Under the pieces are notes generated by a model that saw only the letters and a list, made by a program, of their open reading frames with translations, did no database searches and had not been told where the DNA came from. The position numbers and the translations under genes were made by a program. Of a DNA stretch of 64,000 bases, positions 12,656-26,030 are shown piece after piece. Where the stretch lies: contig CM030723.1 of assembly GCA_018127085.1 (NCBI GenBank), positions 253,685-317,684 on the forward strand, given 5' to 3'. Origin of the DNA: Pneumocystis sp. 'macacae'. Lineage: Eukaryota > Ascomycota > Pneumocystomycetes > Pneumocystales > Pneumocystaceae. Each line of letters opens with the position of its first letter. The first letter of the stretch is position 1.

Positions 12656-15211
12656 TTAATGATTCCATATAATTCCAGTTAACACTTCATCTACCCAGAA
12701 TGTTTCATGATTAATAGCAGCAACAGCAGTCCGGCTAGTCGCTGTTGTGGATGGATCCACGTTATATTGGTCTTCAACTGAAACACTAAGTGACTTAGAA
12801 ACAGTTATACCGAATAAACTTGGATCAAAATTTTCCTCTGATTTTTTTATACTTGTGATAAAAGGATAAGATGAATGAGAAGGCTGAGCACGCTCAAGAT
12901 CATTGATAATAGGATGGAATTCTCGCTGTATGTCTTGTGTAAACAATATTTCTCCATGACCTAAAACAGACCATTGATGCACTTTAAAAAGATTGATTGG
13001 CATAAATTTAATACGATCATTAGTTTGCAAATAAACATGAATTGGTATAACATGCCGAAACAAAATAAGAGTTGCATACTTTCCTTGATACTGACCCGAA
13101 CATGGAACACGTATGAGTTCTGGAATTAAAATTGCATCTTGAAAAATGTGTTCATCAATACATTGGCTAATGTGAACTAGAGCATCTTTTAGTTCAGATT
13201 TAAATAAAGATATAGATGAATCAAAAGTATGTTGTTGACCAAATTGGTTTAAAAGTTGAAATACTTGTTTAGCTGACATATTTTCGATAGATTTTAGAAA
13301 CATTACTTGTTCTTGATCAAGGATTCTCTGCGATAATCTTTTACCTGGTATCATAGAATCATTGTGCTTATCCACTACAATTTTCAAACCATTATGTACA
13401 TGTGCTTTTACAACAAAAACACCTACATAAATTCCTGGCTTGTAGGAATCACAATTTAATTGATATTGCTTCATACATTCAATATATTCTGTAATCTCAC
13501 TTCTAGGAGCTTGGAGTGATCGAGCAAGTCCATCTAAAATCAAATGAACCTGTGCAAATCGGAATCCATACGATAAATATCGATTGCATTCTGCTCGATT
13601 TGCGTGTTTGACAAGAAACAACATTTGACCTTTCCCATACAATCTTAATACTGGTTTGGGCGATCCATCTTCTTGTTTTGCCTTTCGTTCCTTTTTTTGT
13701 CCTGTTTTCATAATACCATCATAAAGAACGCCTACTTGATCTAGTGGTTCATGAAGCAAATCAGCAAGCCGTGTAGCAGCTACAATAAACCGTTCTTTAA
13801 AGATCAATGAGTAATCAATGTTTTGGTTATCTGAAGGGTTAGATATCTTAAAATGTTCTTTTATAATCGGAACCAAATCCATAATACTTTTCCATGAACG
13901 ACTAACTTTGTAAATCCAGCAAAAAACAGGGTGATCTATATCAAATTCATCATTCAATGACTAAAAAAAATCAGTAATAATTAATATTTATGTTATTATT
14001 TATACTCGTTCATGATATGTATCTGTAATTTCATGAGAAATAAACATTCCATCAATTGTCACTAACATTTTCCCATCTGGATCAAAGATAGCACGTGTAA
14101 GAACAACTTTTTGTGCTCGATCTTTTCTAGCCTTTGTCCGACGGGTTGTTTCAAACGCCAAAATTAAAAGTACAATACACGCAGTACTTGACTAACAATA
14201 TGTTAGTTTAACCAGAAAAAAACCATATAGATCACAATGGCTCCAATAAAAATAATGGTACTTGTTTGTGATACATTATTAGTAACCACATGACGAAATC
14301 GATAAGTCGTGCCTAAAGATGCAACCCAATGCATACCTTATTATATGTTAGTACAAAAAATTAAAACACAAGATTTAAAACACCTGAAACACTAGCAGCA
14401 AGTAAAAATGAACATCCTGCTAGCTTCCACCATGCGTTTGTCCATTTAGATTGAAGCGAAAAAAAAAGTGTTAGCGTGGATACCGTAGCACAAACCGCAA
14501 TAATCACCTAAATCATGCTCAGCGTATTCCAGTAATGCAAATTCTTTTTCTACAGATCCAATCACGTATCCAATATTATATGAAGCCATATAATTTGAAA
14601 TGCCGGCTTGACCAGTATAATGCATACCTAACCCTTTCAATCAAAAGTTATAAATTACATTTGTAACTTCATACCACAAATAGCTAACCCTCCAAATGTA
14701 CCTCCTGCAAGAATGCGTACACAAGACACTTTTTCGTTTGTTCCAATCAACAAATATGCCAATAAAAGAACAAGTATTGGCAAGAAAAAAGAGAGTGCTG
14801 TAAACCCCATATTATATGCCAATTGGTGCTCTGCACGTCCATCATGAAGAATAATTGCACGATTTCCCAAAAAATGCATACTCCATATTGCAACTCCCCC
14901 CATCGAAAGTGCCGAACATATTAGTAAAGACCTTGTACTGTATAAGTCATTAAGTCCATCTAAACCCAATAAACAGACCAATTAAATACACCACGCATCG
15001 AGGTTCTTCGACGAAGTAGCTCAAGAGTTGTGTATGACCCAAGCACTGAAATGAAATATGAAATCAAGACAATTTTCAAGGAAATGTACTACAGAATATT
15101 AGCGTTCTATTTTTCCCTATAATTTATCCTCAATTCTCTTCTAAATTTTACCTGTTCAGTGATTTGACCATAAGAAAGTGGTTTGGAAAGATTTTCACTT
15201 ATTTTACCCAT
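12656..15211 (-). CDS. MHYT-domain integral membrane sensor protein
   Basis: Starts MGKISENLSKPLSYGQITEQ. A seven-helix N-terminal region carries the MHYT motif three times: SMHFLGN, GMHYTGQ and GMHWVAS, each at a helix end. A cytosolic part of more than 430 residues follows in one exon (13957-12656), with an ILFRHVIPIHVYLQ stretch and no domain I recognise; it ends EVLTGIIWNH. MHYT domains were proposed to bind copper through these Met/His/Tyr clusters and to sense redox or diatomic gas. In bacteria they are fused to GGDEF/EAL or kinases; fungal members carry an unrelated cytosolic tail, as here. Function in fungi is unproven. A TCACGTGA palindrome lies about 255 bases upstream. Confidence 0.8.
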
Positions 15212-15900
15212 TTAAATAGGTAAACACGGTCTTCTATACTTTCAACAAAAGATGATACGATGACAATCTATCGATTATATCCGCATATAATCTGAATTCA
15301 ATAAATATAATGCAATAAAATTTATACATATAAGTAACACAGAAAAAACTATGATTAGGTACGGTATGTATTTATTAGAAAAAATAAAAAAAATTAGAAG
15401 ATTTTTGATATATATAATCTATGCGCGCTGAATGTAGATCAAAGTGAGTACATTAATGTGCATAATCACGTGATATCTAGAAAACAGATGAATGAAAATA
15501 TATAGCAGTGAATGAAACATGAATTAGTACTTTAGTGAGTCTAAATTGCGCTTGAGAATCGTCTATATATATTTGATGAATTTCTACATATAATATATTT
15601 ACAGTACAAACTCGATAAAGAGTGATAGAAAAATTAAAAATAATATACTCAAAGTAAAAATATAGTCAAAAATGTTGAATATATAAAAACAACTTTACAT
15701 GAAAACTAAAATTCATCGCAGATAAATCATTAAATAACAGAATACTATATATAATATTCATTCAATAGATCTTTATAAAATCACCATCAAAATTAAACCA
15801 GATATTTTGCCATTAAGGCAATAATAACTATTGTAAATAAGTTTTTATCAACAGAAATAACTGCTGAAATAGTTTGGATTATTTGGCTATTGGTATATAA
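15212..15900. other. Spacer between KEX1 3' end and MHYT start
   Basis: About 690 AT-rich bases. The only distinct element is the E-box palindrome at 15466-15473, listed separately. No gene seen. Confidence 0.4.
15466..15473. promoter_or_regulatory. TCACGTGA E-box palindrome
   Basis: An 8-base perfect palindrome with the CACGTG core bound by bHLH/bHLH-zip factors (Pho4, Cbf1 or SREBP-like in fungi). It lies upstream of the MHYT gene, the only start codon near it. A regulatory role is inferred from motif and place only. Confidence 0.35.
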
Positions 15901-18103
15901 TTAATAATTTCCACGTTGTGATCCTGCATAGCTTGTATCAACGCTTTTTCCACACTCCTGCGAATGCATACAAGGTTTGCTAGCATAAGGCGTATCCACA
16001 TAACCATTATAAGTATTATAATCTTTATGACTATACGAGGGAGCACTGCTACTGTTATCACGGATGAGATCATTTCCAAGTCTATAATTATGAGTAATAA
16101 CTTCGTTATATTTGCTAATATATTCTCTCTTTAGCCTTTTATGATTATTATAAAGATACCAAGCAAAGAAAATTATGCCAAATATAAGGAAAATAAGAAT
16201 GATACCTCCAATATGATAATATAATGACCATAAAGATCTTTGCCGGTTATATATATCTGAATCTTTATGAGTACCTATATCACCAACAATCCCAATGCCA
16301 ACGTCATTCCATCCATTTGATTTACGCACTGCTAGAATCAAATTTGGGTCAATTCCTAAAAACCTATTTAACATATCTTGACTCTCCAGTGGTTTATCAT
16401 AGGGAACCATATGAGATGCATCCTTAATCAAAACATACGTCAAATTCCGATCATATTGATAATATCCGGCAAGCTTATCCATAAATATCCATTTATATTT
16501 TGTAGCTAAAATACCATTCTCTTTACGAAAACCTTTACGTCCATTCCACTCCATTTCGTTAATGATATCCTCTGTACCCATGTGATTGCAAATAATATCT
16601 TTATCTCCACTTAATAGCTTTAGCAATGGAAATCATTATACTCTAAAATATAATAGCTACCTATACAAAAGAACTTTTATTTCAGATAAAATTTCTGGAA
16701 GAAGATCAATAGATGAAGGTGACTTATATGTTATAAATTTTTCTGTAACACGAAAATTGCATTCTTCCCATAAAATATGTTTATCCGGGTTGATATTTAA
16801 AGAACTCATTGTATCTGGTTTCTTAAAATATCAGTAAATAGAAGAAAAGATATTAAATTACTCTTAAATATTCAACTAAATATGGCAATTCTCGAGGCCA
16901 TTCAACATTGCATGAAGAAGCTCTTAGCCTATAATCATACATATTAATACATTTTTTATCATCCCTAAATTCAGGTTGAACAATCAATCCGAGAATATTA
17001 TCACACAGAGACATAGAATCTTTATCATTAGCCTCAATTGCTTTTTTACATGATTGGGTTGCTTCTTCAACTTTTTTTTCAAGAATAGAACCTTTTTTAA
17101 CTAGACTGTTTTCTACAGCAAACGGCAAATACGACATATATTGAGCCAAAGGAGAAATCCAACCATTCCCTATTAGAAGTCCTTTAAGATTATAAGGCTT
17201 TTATTCTCAGTATCTCATAAACAATAATATTTTTATCTACTTTAGTATCTTTTTTTTTATTTCTTTTCAAAATAGCAGATGCAATATATGGAATATACTG
17301 CCCTGCATACGATTCACCCGCTATATAAAGCTACGTCTCATCAATCTTAAAACATTCAGTAAACAATTAACAAACATCATCATCTTTATATTGAGGAAAC
17401 AAATTATAAAATCGGTCCAGAAAAGTCATAAAATCTTCAGTCGACTTCGTATATGAACAAGAACATCACATTTTTATAAGTTTCTTTTACCTTAACTATT
17501 CCTTCCGCAAAATTTTCTGGTAAACTATAACTAAAACCCGTTCCAGCCGGTTGATCCACTAATAAATATTAAAATATAGGATTTTCCTTTACATATTAAA
17601 GTATACCAAAAAGAAGATTTGAAAATTCGTTCCAACTTCCTTGATTTTTTGTAAGCATGTTTTTCGCAGAAAGCTTAAGTGGTCCATTCTCTAAAAAAGC
17701 ACCATCCATAGAAGAACATCCAGGACCTCCATTCAACCATATTACCTAAAACGTTTTAATCAAAATAAGTTACACAAAGTATTTTCAAGCACTAGTCTCT
17801 GTTTATCAACAAGATATGTATTGCTTGCAAATAAGAAAAAAAATGAATTGTTATTTCGATCATTAGAGATAACATAACTAAACTATTAGTGCAAAAATGC
17901 TAATATTATCATATGTACCCAGAATGAAGTTTTAAGTTACTGTTCTTAGGTAAATTTGGTAAATCTTCAACATAATAACTTGAATCTATTAAAAATAAAT
18001 ATAATTCATTAAAGAATTATTATTTTATTATAAAACAACCCAATGCTGTAATAACATGAATTAAATAAGCCCATATAAGGCCTGAAATCATTATTTTATT
18101 CAT
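15901..18103 (-). CDS. kex1: Pheromone-processing serine carboxypeptidase Kex1
   Basis: Starts [20 protein letters not shown], a signal peptide, and after one intron enters [17 protein letters not shown], the mature start. [20 protein letters not shown] is the oxyanion/substrate block. [10 protein letters not shown] holds the nucleophile Ser, GDKDIICN the Asp, and [11 protein letters not shown] the His, so the catalytic triad is complete. Near the C-terminus one membrane helix ([18 protein letters not shown]) is followed by a short cytosolic tail, as in late-Golgi Kex1. It trims C-terminal Lys/Arg from Kex2-cut precursors such as mating pheromone. In-frame stops upstream of GESYAG lie inside a 45-base intron (17331-17375). 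Many introns. Confidence 0.88.
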
Positions 18104-18268
18104 TATAAAGATCTGATAAGAGATATCTTTTTTGTCGATGCTCGGAAAGTGTTTGAAGGAACAAGGCAAAATTGAAATTAAAAAAATACAAAAAATATAC
18201 AAAAGAAAGCAATCAATGATGTACATAGATTTGAATGAGTCAATTAAAATTTAATAAAAGAAACGCTA

Positions 18269-19722
18269 CTACCGTGTAGTTTTTTTTGCTCTGGGTTTAA
18301 GCTAAGAAAATTAGAAAAATAAAATAAGTAAAAATAATTACCTCCTCAGCACCAACTGGATGAAGCATAATTTTATTAGGCGTTTGCGGTGTGTTCGCTT
18401 GATATCCCTTGAAAAATGAATAAATGAAAAAAAAGAAATAAACACACCTTACTCCAATCATAACTAATAGCATAAGCAAATATATCGCCAGTTCGATTAA
18501 AAGCAATGGAAGAGATTGTCCCGCCTACATTTGTGAATCCTTTTAATCTATGTTTTGAATCTTTGTCCCTGTAATAAATGAGAAATATAAATAAAAGACA
18601 ACATTGATACCAAAAATGAAAAGTCCCATCAGAACCAGCAGTAGCAAAGGTTCCATGCTGTGGATGAAACGAAATATCATTAACGCTATATACATTGGAA
18701 CTGTTGTTAGCAAGTCCAGTAGAATCACGATGACATCGGAAGGAAAAATTCAAACTAATAATGTATTAGCAAATTCTATTTAACCACTCAAAGAACAAAA
18801 AACAATTAAAAAAACATAGTATAAAATATATTCACAACAATTACAAGAGGTAATCACATGTATCAATATAAAAATAAAAAAATCTTACCTTGCATCTTTA
18901 TCTTCTACATATTGAATCGCACATCGTCCTTCTACACTACCAATAGCATAACCATTTGCTTTAATAAAACACGAAATGACACGCGTTTGGAATTTCAGTG
19001 GTGATTGAGTTGTCTTAAAGATCGTTGTTGGATTATTTAGATTAATAATACATACGTGTCGGTCTGCTGTTCCAATTACCATTAATTGATTAACAACATC
19101 CATTGTATAGCATCTCTCAGGAAGTTGAATTGTTCCAATAGGCTGCTGTTGCCTCAAATCCCAATACTTAAGCATTTTATCCCACGATCCTGTTGCAAGA
19201 ATATTTCCCATATTGCCACCATCGATAAAACGACATGATTTGATTGGTGCATCATGTGCTGCAACTTGAATATTCTGGCCTGTTTGAAGATCAAAAAGCA
19301 TGCCAGCTTTATCTGTACCAACTGATGCAACCTTAGTTCCATCCTACCATGTTTTTTAAAAAGAGAATATATATTGCCGCAAACCTATTACTTTTGACCA
19401 GCAACAGGATAAAACAGGTCCCTGATGCTCATACATTGATTTCGGTGTTGTTTGACCTGAGGGTTGAATCTCATAAATCTTAATTTTTTTGTCCCTAAAA
19501 AATTTAATAAATTAGAATTAAACATTAAAAAAACTGCCATGATGAAACCGCTAAAAATTCCGCTTGGGGAGAAAAAGAGAGACTTGAAATACTATCCTCT
19601 GGTGGCTGAACAACCTTAAATTGTTAGTGAGGGAAATTAAATCAAATATCAACTTCAATATCATTTTTTAGTTCTTGATTTGTAACTGATGTAGATGTTG
19701 TGGAACCAAATAGAGATGTCAT
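18269..19722 (-). CDS. rae1: mRNA export WD40 factor Rae1/Gle2
   Basis: Starts MTSLFGSTTSTSVTNQELKND. The repeats include AEFLAVSSWDKKIKIYE, TKVASVGTDKAGMLFDLQTGQ, ILATGSWDKMLKYWDLR, LMVIGTADRHVCIINL and the family-specific SSVNDISFHPQHGTFATAGSDG. Then come AFNRTGDIFAYAISYDWSKG and, after an intron, a basic end LKPRAKKTTR. DLRQQQPIG and SPLKFQTR are diagnostic of Rae1. It binds the GLEBS motif of Nup98-type nucleoporins and works in mRNA export and spindle assembly. Five or more introns, some adjoining the WD repeats. The gene lies head-to-tail upstream of KEX1 with 165 bases between. Confidence 0.88.
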
Positions 19723-20791
19723 GTATATGCATAGGAAAAAATGAATCTAAAACTTATGAAAACAATAACTTTAACAATTTCAGAATTAATTATAATTTTT
19801 TTTTAAGATTCAATACTATTTTTATAGTTGAGAAATGTCGAAATTAAGCATTTATTATCTTTACAATAAATCTAACGTTTATAAATTAATTATAAAATAT
19901 TATTTATTATTCTAATAACTCTTTAAATTTATGTAGAGTTTTATATCTTAAAATGAAAAAATATGTTTTTAATAGTTTTTTATAATTGTATTCCAACAAA
20001 AGTTAAAAACTAATTTTTCTAATAACATTTTCCAGATATTTCGCTTTTTTCCAAATTCTAAGATATTCTCATGTATAATGAACAGAACGATAACTCAAAG
20101 TTAATAATATTTGCACAAAAGCTCTCCATTAGTAATATATTGTTAAGAAATACAATTTTTGGCTTTGAAATTACTAAAAAGCCAAGTCGCTGACACGCAG
20201 TTACCCTTAAAATAGGTATCCTTAAGCATTCGTTTAACATAAAGAATTCTTTCAGTATTGAAAAAAGTATGCTATAAAGGGTCAAAAATGCTTTTTTCAT
20301 TTTCTAAATATTTTTAAAAACAAATCATATGAATATTAAATACGGATTTTATAAGTATTTTATGTAAAAAATACATTTTCATATAATAAATACTATTTAC
20401 TATTCCCCCCTAAAAAGACTATTCAGTCTTAATTAGAATAATTGCTGAAACATGTTCTGTTGCTCGTGCAAGACATCTGATTCGAATACAAAGAAAAAAT
20501 TAAGTCGTGATTTTTTATAATCTCTCAAGAGAAGGGTTTTTTTTTGTTCAGATCCAAGTAAAACCATGCTTTTACAAACAAAACATGCTTTTATTTTCAA
20601 AAACAAGTCTTTTTACTTTCTTTAAATTAATATTAACTTTTTTTCATTATCACGTGAATTTCGATATATATTTTCCACGTTAAAAGACCTCGACAAAAAT
20701 TAGTGAGAAAAAAGGCCTGTTTAACAAGAAAAACTGTACAGTTTTTCTATAGAATAAAGAAATATAAAATTTTCTTAAATTTTGTATAGTT
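19723..20791. other. Long divergent RAE1/RHO1 interval
   Basis: About 1.07 kb between two start codons. It is AT-rich, with a CACGTG box at 20651-20656. One open frame of about 80 codons (20058-20300, minus) has no recognisable motif and reads like chance. Nothing else seen. Confidence 0.4.
20651..20656. promoter_or_regulatory. CACGTG box upstream of RHO1
   Basis: Core E-box about 140 bases before the RHO1 start codon, in an otherwise AT-rich promoter. Binding by a bHLH factor is an inference from the motif. Confidence 0.3.
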
Positions 20792-21667
20792 ATGGGTATA
20801 ATTTATGTTTTTTTCTGAGAAAAAAAGCTAAAAATTAAGTTACGACGTGTGCAGAATTAAGACGGAAACTTGTTATTGTTGGAGATGGGGCCTGTGGAAA
20901 AACATGTTTGCTTATGTAAGATTTTCTATACTGTTTTGAATGTTTAAAAATTAACTGATTTATTTTTCTAGTGTTTTTTCTAAGGGAAGTTTTCCTGAAG
21001 TAAGTAAATAAGTCGTATTAGAAAAATATTGTTTGTGTGGTTTATACACAAACACGGCTTTTTTGTGTTCAATATATTTACTGATTATGTAGGTTTATGT
21101 ACCAACTGTTTTCGAAAACTATGTTGCCGATGTTGAAGTAGATGGCAAACACGTGGAGCTTGCACTTTGGGATACTGCAGGACAGGAAGATTATGATCGT
21201 CTACGCCCGTTATCTTACCCAGACTCACATGTTATTCTTATTTGTTTTTCTGTTGATTCTCCGGATTCTTTAGACAATGTTCAAGAAAAGGTTATTTCTT
21301 ATTTTTTATGTCAGCTGTATTCTAATTTTCCAATAGTGGGTTCCGGAAGTGACACATTTCTGTCCAGGTCTTCCTGTTCTTCTTGTAGCATGCAAAACAG
21401 ATCTTCGGGATGATCCAAAGACTATTGAGGAGCTTTGTAAAACATCTCAACGACCTGTTACTGTACAAGAGGTTTTTGCATTTTTATATAGTTGTTAGTT
21501 GATTCTGAAAACATTAGGGGCAATCAATTGCAGCTAAAATTGGAGCAGTTAAGTATCTTGAATGCTCTGCAAAAACAAATGAAGGTGTTCGTGAAGTCTT
21601 TGAATGTGCAACAAGGGCTGCACTATGTATAAAGCAGAAAAAGTCAAAAAAATGCGTTATTATTTAG
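20792..21667 (+). CDS. rho1: Rho1 small GTPase
   Basis: Exons: 20792-20795 (only ATGG), 20855-20915, 20972-20999, 21093-21290, 21337-21471 and 21518-21667 (576 bases, 191 residues). Protein begins [20 protein letters not shown] (P-loop). Switch I is [17 protein letters not shown], switch [21 protein letters not shown], the guanine-specificity loop CKTDLRDD, and [13 protein letters not shown] follows. The tail [12 protein letters not shown] is a polybasic stretch plus a CAAX box of geranylgeranyl type. Rho1 at the plasma membrane activates beta-1,3-glucan synthase and protein kinase C and drives the cell-integrity pathway. The four-base first exon is required: GAA for Glu2 is completed only by joining G to AA. 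Confidence 0.93.
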
Positions 21668-21973
21668 GTTCCAATCTTAGAATATCATATTGAAGAAATA
21701 AAATACTACTTTTATTTTTTTATCGGTTTTTTTCCAGTAATGAATATAATAAAGAAATAATAAAAATTTTTGATTGACAATAAATTGTTTCATATTTTAG
21801 TCACTATTTCCTTTTTTTCACTACATAATGTTTTTAAATATACCTTTTTAATCTTAAATTAATTTTTTAGTCAGATATATAATTCTTTTTTATAATAAAT
21901 TAAAACATATTACATAGAATTGTCATCATTTCGACTACGTGTAATACTCTTTAAATATAATCACTAGTTATAA
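21668..21973. other. Convergent RHO1/UFD2 spacer
   Basis: Very AT-rich 3' flanks of both genes; no gene or structured element recognised. Confidence 0.45.
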
Positions 21974-24900
21974 TTAATTAATTAATAAGATATCGTCTTT
22001 ATTTGCTTTTGATTTTTTTTTTGCCATTCTTTCAGCTTTAAAAGTTTCGAGCCTGGCTTTTAATTCGTTATCTAATGATTAATTAACCATTTTTTCTATC
22101 TTATAAATGATATACTTGGTATTAAATCCTCTAACTTTAACGGAGATCTATTAAATGGGTCATTTTCTTCACTTAATAAATGACTTTTAATAGTAGCCAT
22201 ATCAACTGTAACACGACTACTTGGTAATATTACTGGGTCTGTCATTAAGCATGCCATAATAGGATCTATTATTGTTATTATTAGTAAATAAATTTTTTTA
22301 AGAAATTACCTAGAAATTCTTCAGGAATTTCGCCAAATTCTTCATTGTCTTCTTCTTTTTTCTTCACTTCCTCTACTTCATCTATTAAAGCTAATAGATT
22401 ATCAATATCATCTAAAGATTTTGTAGAATATTTTTTGAAAATCTGAGTAGCACGAAAAAATAAATCTTTTTTATATGAACGACCATCTTTTGCTATTGCA
22501 GCAACAAAAGATTTTTTTGAACGTAAATTGAGATATATATCAGCAATATTAGAAAGAAGAGATTTTGGTTCAAATCTATATTTTTCTGGATTGCGTACTT
22601 TTAATTTAGAACACTTAGGTCCAACCAAAGCATTAATATTATAATCAAGCATAGCAGCCAAACGATCTGCAGAAAATTTAATAACAACTCTAAGGATTTC
22701 ATGTTAACTTACCAACAACTTCTGGGCAACAAAAAGCATCAGGTATACTGGCAGTAAATCTTTTCAATAATTCAATCGTTTCGACAGCTAATGACATATA
22801 TGTTGTCGCATATTTTTCCAATTGAATCAAATAGTGACGTTTGTCTTGTCTCTCATCATTAAGAGGTATATTTTTAGGGACATTATCTAATTCTAACTGA
22901 AGATTATGTATTTCTAAAAGTTTCGAAAGAGCTTCATCAAGTAAGTATGTTGCATCATTAAGTAAAAGAGCAACAAATTTAACAAAAAAATTAAAATTAT
23001 TTCTAATTAAATTAAAAAAAAACAAATCTAAAAATAACAATACTAACCTGCTTTCCAACAAAAGTTTTTCACGATGACCAGGATTTTCCCAAATAGCCTT
23101 AAAAACTTGTGATATCTGGTATCTTATATTAAATTTATCATAAAACTGAGAAGATAGTCCGGTTGATTCAACCTCTAAAAAATTAGCTATTAATAAACAA
23201 AAGAGAAATGATATATACCAACATAAAACGACATTAATGCAGGCAAGAGATGATGTAATGAAAAAGTATTAGAATTAAGTATATCCCCTAAAATTCCATA
23301 AAAATAATTATGTTGTTTCAGAGTTCCGTAAAATAATATTTCTGCTAGTTTTGCTTTAAGATATGGATTTTTGATATAAGACGAGTTTTTAAGAAAAGTA
23401 ATTATAAATACAACAAGTTCGACAGCCGAATTAGAGATAATTAATTCGGGATTATGTCTAATTGAATTAGAAAGTATTGTTCTATATGATATTATACTTT
23501 GATGTATATAAAAAAAAATCTGCTATTTCTTCTACGAAATACTCTGGGAGATTTCGCATATGATCACTAACATTTTGAGGTAAAGGGAGTCTGAAACATT
23601 AGAACTAACAATAAAAAATGGAATATATACGTTATTATGTTTTGTGGATGCTGATGTTTTGGATCAACAAGTCTTAAAAGCCATGATGCAAGTAAGCATA
23701 AAAAAGAAAATGATTTTGATTGCAAAATATTATCTAAAAGTATTACATCAAAACAGTAACAATGTCCTTTTGTTTTATCTATTTGAAGATGAAGTTGTTT
23801 CATATTTGAGTTTAAAATAGAAGCATGCGTAGTCTGCTAAAATTAAAAAAAAAGAATTTATAGTAAACCTTACTTTAGCCCATTCTGATTTTTGAGATTC
23901 CAAAACATCATATTGTTTTTGCAAATCATTGATCATTTTCATAAGATGTTCATGGTTATGCATTGCAGTACTAAGACCGTAATAATGGTAAGCAACATTT
24001 AAGAAAAAAATTTCAGATATAAAATTAGTTAGGCCATCAATTTTATCTTTATAAAATATTTCGGACACTTTTTCATCTGCGTTTAATTTTGTTTCCTTCA
24101 TAATATCAATTTTTGGTTTTTTTTTGAAATAATTAATATCAATTTTATCAATCTTAATATCTTAAATTATATTTATAACATAAAATAAATACCTTCATAT
24201 AACTCACATCGATGAATGGTTCTGAAAAAGTATTCATGATATTAGTAATATTGACAATATAACCGTCCGTACTAATTGTTTTCGGGTCAACCTTTTTAGC
24301 GATGAATCACTTAAAACAACTAAAACATTTCATCTTACATGAAGAGCCTTTCTCCTTTTGTTTAACTCCAAGACTTTTGCAAAATACTCAAGCATTTTTT
24401 CTTTACATTCGGCAGACGTTCTTATAATTGTATTTACAATATAAAACAATTGATTCTATAATTAAGTGAATCATAAGCAAATAACAGATTTTTCGTGTAC
24501 TTGCAATGTTCGCATAGTAAGCCTTAAGCTATTTATAGACCCTGATATGTCTGCCTGAAAACGCTTCGATGCATTAGAAAAATATAATTCAGATATTTTA
24601 GCCTAATAAATAAGTAGATATTCATATACAGTCTGGATTATACTTGCATAGGTGTAAGACGAAGATATGGACCTAAAATAGAAGTATACTCGATATCAGC
24701 AGCTGTACTATTTTCAGGCAACCATCTAGGCAAATGTGTAATCATTAATGTAAATGGCTTGAGTGTTACAAGCTGATTGAGTACCTATATTTAATTAGAA
24801 AAAAGTAATAACAACATGTTATTGTTACTTTAATGTATGGCTGATAATTATCTAGAATGGTCTTTTGAGAGAGACGATTGCTTAATTCAAGAACGGTTTC

Positions 24901-25670
24901 ACCAAACAAATCCGCTAATGTCCCTTCTTCATCAAATTGATAAACTAAGGCTTTGATAAAATCAAACGGAATCCCATCACTTGAATCCAATTCCTCAAGA
25001 AGCTTAGTTGCAAAGTCGATCGGGGGTTGTTGGTGCCTTTAAATATAAGATGGAATAAAAGACAATTCATGATATACTCAAACATCTCCGGAAAAGTGAT
25101 AGATAGACCTGAATAACTTACGAAAAGACGCTTTGCCTCTTTAATTACATCCATCTTTGCCTCTGCATCAACTGATTTACGTATTACTTTTTCCATTGCA
25201 ACAGAACGTTTCCAACATGAAATTAAATAATCAAACGGCTTACTCGGAGACGCCATTGAAAGCCTTGTAAGAATAACCCGGTCAAGGGTATCAACAGATA
25301 TAACCGGTTCTTCACATTAGAAACACCACACAAATTGCAGATAGAGTATTACCCAGGGACTCGTCAATCAGCTCTTGTCGAAGAGCGGACAAAAACATAT
25401 AATCCGGTGTTTTTAAATAGGTTTTTTCCTAAAAACACTGTTAAACATCGCCAGCAATTTTCACACAGTTACATCTAACGTTACTTGCAGTATCTTGCCA
25501 AGGGTCGCCGATTGCCATAGAATAAATGTTTCATTGTTTTCACTGTCTTTATTCTCTCTAAGCTCTAGCATCTGCTTAAATGGCTCTGAAGACACAGGAT
25601 CTAGTATTTCACTTATTTCTGACACATTCTGTGACTCGGTAGCGTTGTTTCTATCCTCAATAGAGTCCAT
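21974..25670 (-). CDS. ufd2: Ubiquitin chain-elongation factor (E4) Ufd2
   Basis: Starts [14 protein letters not shown]. The core has the Ufd2P pattern: [48 protein letters not shown]-type and [18 protein letters not shown] blocks, then [10 protein letters not shown] and [19 protein letters not shown]. The C-terminus is a U-box with [42 protein letters not shown], and after a last intron [19 protein letters not shown]. Ufd2 extends ubiquitin chains on Cdc48-bound substrates on the way to the proteasome. Many introns of about 45 bases; I did not place all. GC content rises toward its 5' end, the left shoulder of the GC island. Confidence 0.9.
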
Positions 25671-26030
25671 AAAATCACGCTTATCTGCGCTTCAAATCTT
25701 TAATTTCAATTAGACTTGCAGACTTTAAAAACCTCAAAAGATCCTTAAATCTGCTTGAAATGCCTGGCTTGTTCTTTCAAATCTAGCACTTATCTCCCAG
25801 CTCTTCTCGACAAAAGGCCTGTTTTTGTCTTCGGCTTAAGATTAAAAATGATCGCCGAGCAACAACCACACAACGACCTGGCAAATATTTGCCAAACATA
25901 TGGACCTGAAAAAATACACAAACACATGTTCATTGCTCTTATATTTGCTGCATAACACTACATACTGCTAAACACACCTATATACTGCTAGACATAGCAC
26001 CGCTACAGACAGCCATGCCCATACGTCTAC
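25671..26030. other. UFD2 5' flank, left shoulder of GC island
   Basis: Composition shifts from AT-rich to mixed, and TAGCAC/CTGCTA-type repeats of the 'actgctaaacacacc' kind appear from about 25950. Promoter of UFD2 and 3' flank of ADE12. No gene recognised. Confidence 0.4.

Noticed and set aside
17331..17375. Two in-frame stops just before the GESYAG motif of KEX1, suggesting a pseudogene
   Set aside because: They lie within a 45-base GT-AG intron; removing it joins the acidic DDD residues to [11 protein letters not shown] in frame.
20058..20300. 80-codon minus-strand open frame in the RAE1/RHO1 interval
   Set aside because: Hydrophobic, low-complexity translation with no motif, no spliced extension found; expected by chance in 1 kb.
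20437..20560. Possible tRNA near a GATTCGAAT string upstream of RHO1
   Set aside because: No matching A-box, acceptor stem or anticodon arm could be folded around it.
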